From positions 992,001 through 1,056,000 of the forward strand of contig CAWFQE010000002.1 in the NCBI GenBank assembly GCA_963817885.1: 64,000 nt of DNA, written 5' to 3'. The translations under genes and the position numbers were made by a program. Positions 59,370 through 64,000 of the stretch are shown here, piece by piece. Each line of letters starts with the position of its first letter. The first letter of the stretch is position 1. This stretch comes from CAVOHU01 sp963817885. Its GTDB lineage: Bacteria; Acidobacteriota; Vicinamibacteria; Vicinamibacterales; JAKQTR01. The notes beneath the pieces are model-generated. The model was not told the origin of the DNA. It ran no database searches and saw nothing but the letters and a program-made list of their open reading frames with translations.

Positions 59370-59876
59370 CTAGGTTCCGCGCTCCGCGTCGAGCCGCGCG
59401 GCGGCCGCTTCCACCTTGTCTGCCAGCTTCGCCTTGTACGCATCGAGGCGCGAGGCGAGCGCCGGATCGGACAGCGCGAGCATCTGGGCGGCCAGCACGC
59501 CGGCGTTGCCCGCGCCCACCGCGCCGATCGCCACGGTGGCCACCGGCACGCCAGGCGGCATCTGCACGGTCGAAAGCAGCGCGTCGAGTCCCTTCAGGGC
59601 TCCCGATTCGATCGGCACGCCGATCACCGGCCGCGTCGTATGGGCGGCCACCATGCCGGCCAGGTGGGCCGCCATCCCGGCCCCCACGATGAACACCTGG
59701 ACGCCGCGGCCTGGCGCCTCCTGCAGGAGGCGCTCCACGCGCGCGGGCGACCTGTGCGCCGAGGCAATGGTCATCTCACAGGTGACGCCAAGCTCGCGGA
59801 GCGTCTCGAAGGCGCCCTGCATGACCGGAGCGTCCGACTCGGAACCCATCAGGATCAGGACTCGGATCGATGACAT
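59370..59876 (-). CDS. purE: 5-(carboxyamino)imidazole ribonucleotide mutase
   Basis: A 168-residue PurE. VLILMGSESDAPVM, ASAHRSPARVERL, VFIVGAGMAAHLAGMVAAHTTRPVIGVP and PPGVPVATVAIGAVGAGNAGVLA are the family blocks. Start ATG at 59876. It moves the carboxyl group from N5-CAIR to CAIR; purK was not found in the window. The gene is followed by mtaB in the same direction. Confidence 0.96.
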   Translation of the reverse strand: MSSIRVLILMGSESDAPVMQGAFETLRELGVTCEMTIASAHRSPARVERLLQEAPGRGVQVFIVGAGMAAHLAGMVAAHTTRPVIGVPIESGALKGLDALLSTVQMPPGVPVATVAIGAVGAGNAGVLAAQMLALSDPALASRLDAYKAKLADKVEAAAARLDAERGT

Positions 59877-59891
59877 AGGTGCTCCACAAAC

Positions 59892-59919
59892 AGGCTGGAG
59901 GCTGGAGGCTGGAGGCTGG
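59892..59919. repeat. 7-nt tandem repeat (AGGCTGG)
   Basis: Four identical AGGCTGG units just upstream of purE, followed by GGC/GCC-rich sequence. Confidence 0.75.
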
Positions 59920-60038
59920 CGGCCAGCCACACCGCAATGATGTCATTTCCACGCGCCGTCATGCCCGCGGCCCGCGACCGATCTCGACCCGATCGCGGCT
60001 GGCGGCTGGCGGCTCGTGGCCGGGGACTCACAACGCTC

Positions 60039-60151
60039 GGCCAGCGGCTCACGGCCTCAAGCCATAAACCTGAGGCCTCAAGCCTACGTCCCTTTCAGCG
60101 GCCAGCGGCTCACGGCCTCACGTCATAAGCCTTAGGCCTCAAGCCTACGTC
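60039..60151. repeat. Two 52-bp direct repeats, period 61
   Basis: Copies at 60039-60090 and 60100-60151 both begin GGCCAGCGGCTCACGGCCTC and end AGGCCTCAAGCCTACGTC, differing at only a few middle positions. Downstream of purD, about 5 bases from its stop codon. Confidence 0.8.
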
Positions 60152-60155
60152 TATG

Positions 60156-61433
60156 TCACCGGCTGAGCGCCTTCACGCCGATGTCCTTCCGGAACTGCAT
60201 CCCTTCGAACCGGATCAGGTCCACGGCCTCGTAGGCTCTCGCGCGGGCACACCCGATGTCCTCGCCGCCGGCAACGACCGTCAGGACGCGTCCTCCTGAT
60301 GTGGCGATCCCGTCGCCCCGCCTGGCGGACGCCGCGTGAAACACCACCACGCCGGGCAGGCGGGCGGCTTCGTCGAGGCCGCTGATCGGCTTGCCGCTCT
60401 CGACTCGATCCGGATAGCCGGCCGACGCGAGCACGACGCCGACGTGTGGCTCGGCCTTCACGCGCACCGCCGAGGCGCCGAGCGAGCCCTGCGCCGCGTC
60501 GCGAAGCAGGGGCAGCAGGTCCTGGTCGATGCGCGGCAGGATCACCTGGGTCTCGGGATCGCCGAGGCGGGCATTGAACTCGATGACCCGCGGACCTTCC
60601 GCCGTCAGCATCAGGCCCACGTAGAGAAACCCGCGATAAGGTCGGCCTTCCTGGCGCATGCCGGACAGCACGGGCTCCACGATCTCCGAGAGGATCCGCC
60701 CGGTCATCGGCCCGTCGACGAGCGGGCTGGGCGAAAACGCTCCCATGCCGCCGGTGTTGGGGCCGAGGTCGCCGTCGAGCGCCCGCTTGTGGTCCTCGGC
60801 CGAGGGCAGCACCACGGCCCGCTCGCCGTCGGTCAGGACGAAGAAGGACGCTTCGCGGCCGGTCAGGCACTGCTCGATGATCAGCCGTGACCCGGCATCG
60901 CCGAATCGCCCGTCGATCATGATTTCGCGAATGGCCTTCTCGGCCGATCCGCGATCCGGGGCGACCGTCACGCCCTTGCCTGCGGCCAGGCCGTCGGCCT
61001 TGACGACGACCGGAAACCCGAACGGTTCCTCGCGGATCAGGTCCAGGGCCTCCCCGGCGGTCCGGCAGACGCGATGGTCGGCGGTCGGCACGCGGTGGCG
61101 CGCCATGAAGTCCTTGGCGAACGCCTTGCTCGACTCGAGCTCCGCGGCGTCGCGCGTGGGTCCGCAGACTTCGTGGCCGCGCGACGACAGCAGGTCGACC
61201 ACGCCACGCGTCAGCGGCAGCTCCGGGCCAATCACGGTGAAATCGATGTGTTTCTGCTCCACCAGCGCGCAGACCGCGGCCGGATTGGCGGGATCGACGG
61301 GCACGCACCGCGCCAGCTCGGCGATGCCGGCGTTGCCCGGGGCACAGACGACCTGGGTGACGCCGCTCTCGCGCCCGAGCTTCCAGCACAGGGCGTGTTC
61401 GCGGGCACCGCTGCCGACGACGAGGATCTTCAT
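60156..61433 (-). CDS. purD: Phosphoribosylamine-glycine ligase
   Basis: A 425-residue GAR synthetase (ATP-grasp), second step of purine synthesis. MKILVVGSGAREHALCWKL, FTVIGPELPL, FPVVVKADGLAAGKGVTVA, DLGPNTGGMGAFSP and YVGLMLTAEGPRVIEFNARLGDPETQV are typical. The C-terminal part is complete (CARARAYEAVDLIRFEGMQFRKDIG). No ribosome-binding site is evident before the ATG, where the sequence reads CTGACCCC. Confidence 0.97.
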   Translation of the reverse strand: MKILVVGSGAREHALCWKLGRESGVTQVVCAPGNAGIAELARCVPVDPANPAAVCALVEQKHIDFTVIGPELPLTRGVVDLLSSRGHEVCGPTRDAAELESSKAFAKDFMARHRVPTADHRVCRTAGEALDLIREEPFGFPVVVKADGLAAGKGVTVAPDRGSAEKAIREIMIDGRFGDAGSRLIIEQCLTGREASFFVLTDGERAVVLPSAEDHKRALDGDLGPNTGGMGAFSPSPLVDGPMTGRILSEIVEPVLSGMRQEGRPYRGFLYVGLMLTAEGPRVIEFNARLGDPETQVILPRIDQDLLPLLRDAAQGSLGASAVRVKAEPHVGVVLASAGYPDRVESGKPISGLDEAARLPGVVVFHAASARRGDGIATSGGRVLTVVAGGEDIGCARARAYEAVDLIRFEGMQFRKDIGVKALSR

Positions 61434-61655
61434 GGGGTCAGGGACATTCAGGTGGAGTGACGAAACCTCGGGAGCGCGGCGCCCTGGTCGGGGCGGTCAC
61501 GAGCCCCCCGAAACGTTGACCCCGGTCCGGTTTTGAGCCTAGAATCCTGCACTGACTGTGATAGCCTAGCATATTCAGGTACCCGGCCAGACTCCGCGAT
61601 TGATGTCAGCGGAAGCTGCCGATATCGGCCACCAACGAGGGGGGTGTGATCGCGC
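61434..61655. other. Divergent region, purD / rpsU
   Basis: 222 bases with the rpsU promoter at 61516 and short GC-rich palindromes (GGGGTCAGGGACATTC near 61434) that resemble the outer part of the palindrome at 41628. Confidence 0.5.
61516..61545 (+). promoter_or_regulatory. Promoter of rpsU
   Basis: TTGACC at 61516-61521 and TAGAAT at 61540-61545, 18 bases apart; the gene starts 111 bases further on. Confidence 0.5.
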
Positions 61656-61853
61656 GTGGCAGAAGTGAAAGTGCAGGAAGGCGAGTCGATCGAGAGCGCA
61701 CTCCGACGGTTCAAGCGGAAGGTCCAGCAGGAAGATATCATCAAGGATATCAAGAAGCACTCCTTCTATTTGAAACCCGGTGACAAGCGTCGGGCCAAGC
61801 AGGCGTTGGCCCGGAAGCGCAGCCGTAAGAAGCTCCGGCGTGAAACGGAGTAA
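61656..61853 (+). CDS. rpsU: 30S ribosomal protein S21
   Basis: A 65-residue basic ribosomal protein. VKVQEGESIESALRRFKRKV at the start and the basic tail KPGDKRRAKQALARKRSRKK are typical. Start GTG at 61656 with GAGGGGGGTG about 10 bases upstream. The zinc-ribbon protein follows at 27 bases, so they are likely cotranscribed. Confidence 0.95.
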   Translation: MAEVKVQEGESIESALRRFKRKVQQEDIIKDIKKHSFYLKPGDKRRAKQALARKRSRKKLRRETE

Positions 61854-61880
61854 GCAGGGAGCAGGCAGAAGGAGCGCCCG

Positions 61881-62189
61881 ATGGAGTTCCAGGACAAGAA
61901 CCTGCGGTGCGTTGACTGCGGGACGGAGTTCGTCTGGACAGCCGGCGAGCAGATGTTCTTCGCCGACAAGAACTTCAAGAACGAGCCGAAGCGCTGCAAG
62001 GCGTGCAAGGCCAAACGCGGAAGCCGTCCGGCTCCTGCGGGCGGGCAGGGGCGGGAACGGGTCGAAACGCGCGCGACCTGTTCGTCCTGCGGGAAGGAAA
62101 CGACCGTTCCGTTCAAGCCTACTCAGGGGCGTCCGGTGTTCTGCCGTGAGTGTTTTCAGCAGCGGAAGACGGCCGGTCCAAACGACTGA
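61881..62189 (+). CDS. Zinc-ribbon protein
   Basis: A 102-residue protein with two zinc-binding units: CVDCGTEF with CKACKAK (about residues 10-45, the probable zinc-ribbon type) and CSSCGKETTVPF with CRECF (about residues 67-95). Both have four cysteines. The linker is Gly/Arg/Lys-rich. It may bind RNA or a ribosome-associated partner given its place behind rpsU; function is not established. Confidence 0.85.
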   Translation: MEFQDKNLRCVDCGTEFVWTAGEQMFFADKNFKNEPKRCKACKAKRGSRPAPAGGQGRERVETRATCSSCGKETTVPFKPTQGRPVFCRECFQQRKTAGPND

Positions 62190-62219
62190 TGGCGTATGAG
62201 ACGCCGCATGCGATCGACC

Positions 62220-62253
62220 GAGGGCCACGTCCGACGGCGTGGCCCTCGTTTTT
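62220..62253 (+). terminator. Terminator of the rpsU/zinc-ribbon unit
   Basis: GAGGGCCACG (62220-62229) and its perfect complement (62238-62247) around an 8-base loop, followed by GTTTTT. Confidence 0.9.
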
Positions 62254-62277
62254 GGGGCCCTGGGGGCTCCAGAACGG

Positions 62278-62307
62278 TTGACGCTCCCGAAGGACGTAAG
62301 GTACGAT
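62278..62307 (+). promoter_or_regulatory. Promoter of the STAS-domain gene
   Basis: TTGACG at 62278-62283 and TACGAT at 62302-62307 with 18 bases between; the gene starts 79 bases downstream. Confidence 0.45.
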
Positions 62308-62385
62308 TACTGGCCTTCGAGTTGGCGTTGGTGTTGATTCCGTGTGCCCCGGGGATCCCCGTGGACGGGGCGGAAGGAAGCGGTC

Positions 62386-62727
62386 ATGCACATCGATGAA
62401 CGAAAAGTCGGCGACATTACGATCCTCGATCTCAAGGGCAAGATGACCTTGGGCGAGGGCGACGAAATGCTCCGCAACAAGATCAACGCGGTGTCGGCGG
62501 CGGGCGGCAAGAAGATCATCCTGAATCTCGGCGACGTACCCTACATCGACAGCGCAGGGCTCGGCGAGGTCGTGAGAACCTACACCACGGTGAGCCGTCA
62601 GGGCGGCACGTTGAAGCTGCTCAACCTCACCAAGCGGATCCAGGACCTGCTGTCGATCACCAAGCTGCTGACGGTGTTCGAGACCCACGACTCAGAGAGC
62701 GAAGCCATCAAGAGCTTCGGCGCCTGA
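62386..62727 (+). CDS. STAS-domain protein (anti-sigma factor antagonist type)
   Basis: A 113-residue single STAS domain. HIDERKVGDITILDLKGKMT, then IILNLGDVPYIDSAGLGEVV with the serine that is phosphorylated in SpoIIAA-like antagonists, then LKLLNLTKRIQDLLSITKLL. Such proteins control sigma factors by binding anti-sigma kinases. No partner is encoded next to it. Start ATG 62386 is behind GGAAGGAAG. Confidence 0.9.
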   Translation: MHIDERKVGDITILDLKGKMTLGEGDEMLRNKINAVSAAGGKKIILNLGDVPYIDSAGLGEVVRTYTTVSRQGGTLKLLNLTKRIQDLLSITKLLTVFETHDSESEAIKSFGA

Positions 62728-62747
62728 GGCCTTCCAGTTCGCGCTGC

Positions 62748-63704
62748 ATGGCGCGCCGTTCTCTACCGGAACCTGCGGCATCGGAGGCCTCCCTGCGGGG
62801 AGGCCTTCCGCGCCGATCTGTCTTGATCAACCTCCTGATCTCCATGCGTCCGGACCAGTGGACGAAGAACCTCCTGGTGTTTGCCGGAGTCATCTTCGCC
62901 CAGGAGCTGTTCCAGGCGCGGGCCGTGGGGCTCTCGATCGCCGCCTTCGCGATCTTCTGCGGCCTGTCGAGCGTCGTCTACCTGGTCAACGACATCATCG
63001 ACCGGGAAGCCGATCGCCAGCATCCGCTCAAGAAGTCCCGGCCGATCGCCTCCGGCGATCTGTCGCCGAAGGTGGCCGCGACAGCCGCCGGACTGATCGG
63101 GGCCATCGCGCTCCTCGCGGCATTCGCGCTGCGCGTGTCGTTCGGCGTCGTCGCGGTCGTCTATATCGTGCTGCAGGTGCTCTATTCCAGTTCCCTCAAG
63201 CGCATCGTCATCCTCGACGTGCTGGCCATCTCGGCGGGGTTCGTGCTGAGGGCGGTGGCCGGGGCGGTCGTGATCGGGGTCGCCATCAGCCAGTGGCTGC
63301 TCGTCTGCACGACGCAGCTGGCGCTGTTCCTGGCGCTCAGCAAGCGCCGCCACGAGCTGGTGCTGCTGGCCGACGGCGCGATCGGACACCGGAAGATCCT
63401 GGGAGAGTACAGCCCCTACCTGCTCGATCAGATGATCGGGGTGGTGACGGCATCGACGCTCATCGCCTACACCTTCTACTGCATCAACCCGGAGACGGCC
63501 CAGAAGTTCCATACCGAGCTGCTCGGCCTGACCATCCCGTTCCCGCTCTACGGCATCTTCCGCTATCTCTATCTCGTGCACCGGCGTGAAGGCGGCGGCA
63601 GCCCGTCGCAGATGCTGGCCACCGATCGGCCGCTGCTCGTCTGCGTCGCCCTCTGGGTCGTGGCGGTGGTGGTCCTGGTCTACTACCGCCCGTTCGGGGT
63701 GTGA
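62748..63704 (+). CDS. Decaprenyl-phosphate phosphoribosyltransferase (UbiA family)
   Basis: A 318-residue integral membrane enzyme with about nine helices. The first catalytic aspartate motif is in YLVNDIIDREADRQHPLKKSRPIASG and the second in the SLKRIVILDVLAISAGFVLR region; MRPDQWTKNLLVFAGV at the start is typical of the decaprenylphosphoryl-5-phosphoribose synthase group. It makes the precursor of decaprenylphosphoryl-arabinose/ribose used in cell-envelope glycans. It is followed immediately by the DUF362 gene. Confidence 0.9.
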   Translation: MARRSLPEPAASEASLRGGLPRRSVLINLLISMRPDQWTKNLLVFAGVIFAQELFQARAVGLSIAAFAIFCGLSSVVYLVNDIIDREADRQHPLKKSRPIASGDLSPKVAATAAGLIGAIALLAAFALRVSFGVVAVVYIVLQVLYSSSLKRIVILDVLAISAGFVLRAVAGAVVIGVAISQWLLVCTTQLALFLALSKRRHELVLLADGAIGHRKILGEYSPYLLDQMIGVVTASTLIAYTFYCINPETAQKFHTELLGLTIPFPLYGIFRYLYLVHRREGGGSPSQMLATDRPLLVCVALWVVAVVVLVYYRPFGV

Positions 63705-63705
63705 G

Positions 63706-64000
63706 ATGCCGGGCGAACACGCGATGAGGCCCGCGCCGCCGGTCGAACGCCCCCGGACCGCACTGGTCGCCGTGGTGCGCACGAGCCCCAAGTCGGTGCT
63801 GCAGGACTTCGGCCGGGTGATGGAGCTGGCCAGGTATCGCGAAACGCTCGACCCCGCCGGCGACACGCTGCTCAAGCTGAACCTCTCGTGGACCCAGTAC
63901 TTCCCGGCCTGCTCGACCGAGCCGTGGCAGCTCGATGGCGTGGCCCGGAAGCTGTTGGCCGACGGCTTCACACGCGATCGGCTGTTTCCCGTCGAGAACA
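63706..64000 (+). CDS. DUF362 domain protein, N-terminal part
   Basis: Starts one base after the preceding stop codon and is open to the end of the window (98 codons seen). It reads TALVAVVRTSPKSVLQDFGR, then DTLLKLNLSWTQYFPACSTE and PWQLDGVARKLLADGF, the beginning of a DUF362 domain. Function unknown; the coupling suggests a link to the upstream prenyl-phosphate enzyme. Confidence 0.8.
   Translation, partial: MPGEHAMRPAPPVERPRTALVAVVRTSPKSVLQDFGRVMELARYRETLDPAGDTLLKLNLSWTQYFPACSTEPWQLDGVARKLLADGFTRDRLFPVEN

Overview
The window comes from a high-GC bacterium that is almost certainly an acidobacterium, most likely class Vicinamibacteria (subdivision 6). The evidence is the 16S rRNA gene on the minus strand (38222-39776), which I recognise by eye as subdivision-6-like, together with TonB-dependent receptors carrying N-terminal carboxypeptidase-regulatory-like domains, fused Ser/Thr kinase-TPR proteins, M28 peptidases and sparse operons. 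There is no phage, plasmid, CRISPR or classical insertion sequence. I had no database, so family calls rest on motifs read directly from the translations.

Layout. 1-6 kb: end of an AI-2E-type permease, a PPK2 polyphosphate kinase, pyruvate kinase, an exported M20 peptidase, and a tRNA-dihydrouridine synthase that resembles eukaryotic DUS3. 5.8-14 kb: a minus-strand ECF-like sigma factor and a Ser/Thr kinase/TolB/TPR protein face plus-strand genes for a radical SAM/SPASM protein, an exported endonuclease/exonuclease/phosphatase-family protein and two paralogous exported proteins of unknown function. Three of these plus-strand units share a nearly identical 29-bp promoter-like element with constant internal spacing, which is the best candidate for an undescribed regulon. 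14-25 kb: YajQ, a membrane-fused spermidine-synthase-like protein, a TonB receptor, two M28 peptidases and a CaiB/BaiF CoA-transferase. The first M28 gene and the CoA-transferase have the same promoter-plus-palindrome architecture, and an IclR regulator remnant lies beside the second. 25-34 kb: hypBA, a DEAD-box helicase, a TPR protein and a large TonB receptor. 34-40 kb: a complete rrn operon (16S-tRNA-Ile-tRNA-Ala-23S-5S) with two promoters, complementary pre-rRNA processing arms and a terminator. 40-44 kb: tyrS and a coupled outer-membrane pair. 44-61.5 kb: a purine region (purL, purN, purM, purF, purB, purE, purD) interleaved with an OmpA protein, an M16 peptidase, rlmN, a TIG lipoprotein and mtaB. 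61.6-64 kb: rpsU, a zinc-ribbon protein, a STAS protein, a UbiA-type phosphoribosyltransferase and the start of a DUF362 protein.

How the genes work together. The purine genes encode seven steps of IMP/AMP synthesis. The 17-25 kb block looks like import and breakdown of peptides or a related substrate under a common repressor. The rrn operon, tyrS, rlmN, mtaB, dus and rpsU are translation functions.

Quality caution. Four genes (kinase, one TonB receptor, tyrS, TIG lipoprotein) carry five single-base frame changes. Because tyrS is normally essential, consensus errors in the assembly are at least as likely as real gene decay. Intergenic regions hold several repeats: a MITE-like element in two inverted copies, two perfect 23-24 bp palindromes next to stop codons, and 7-nt tandem repeats.
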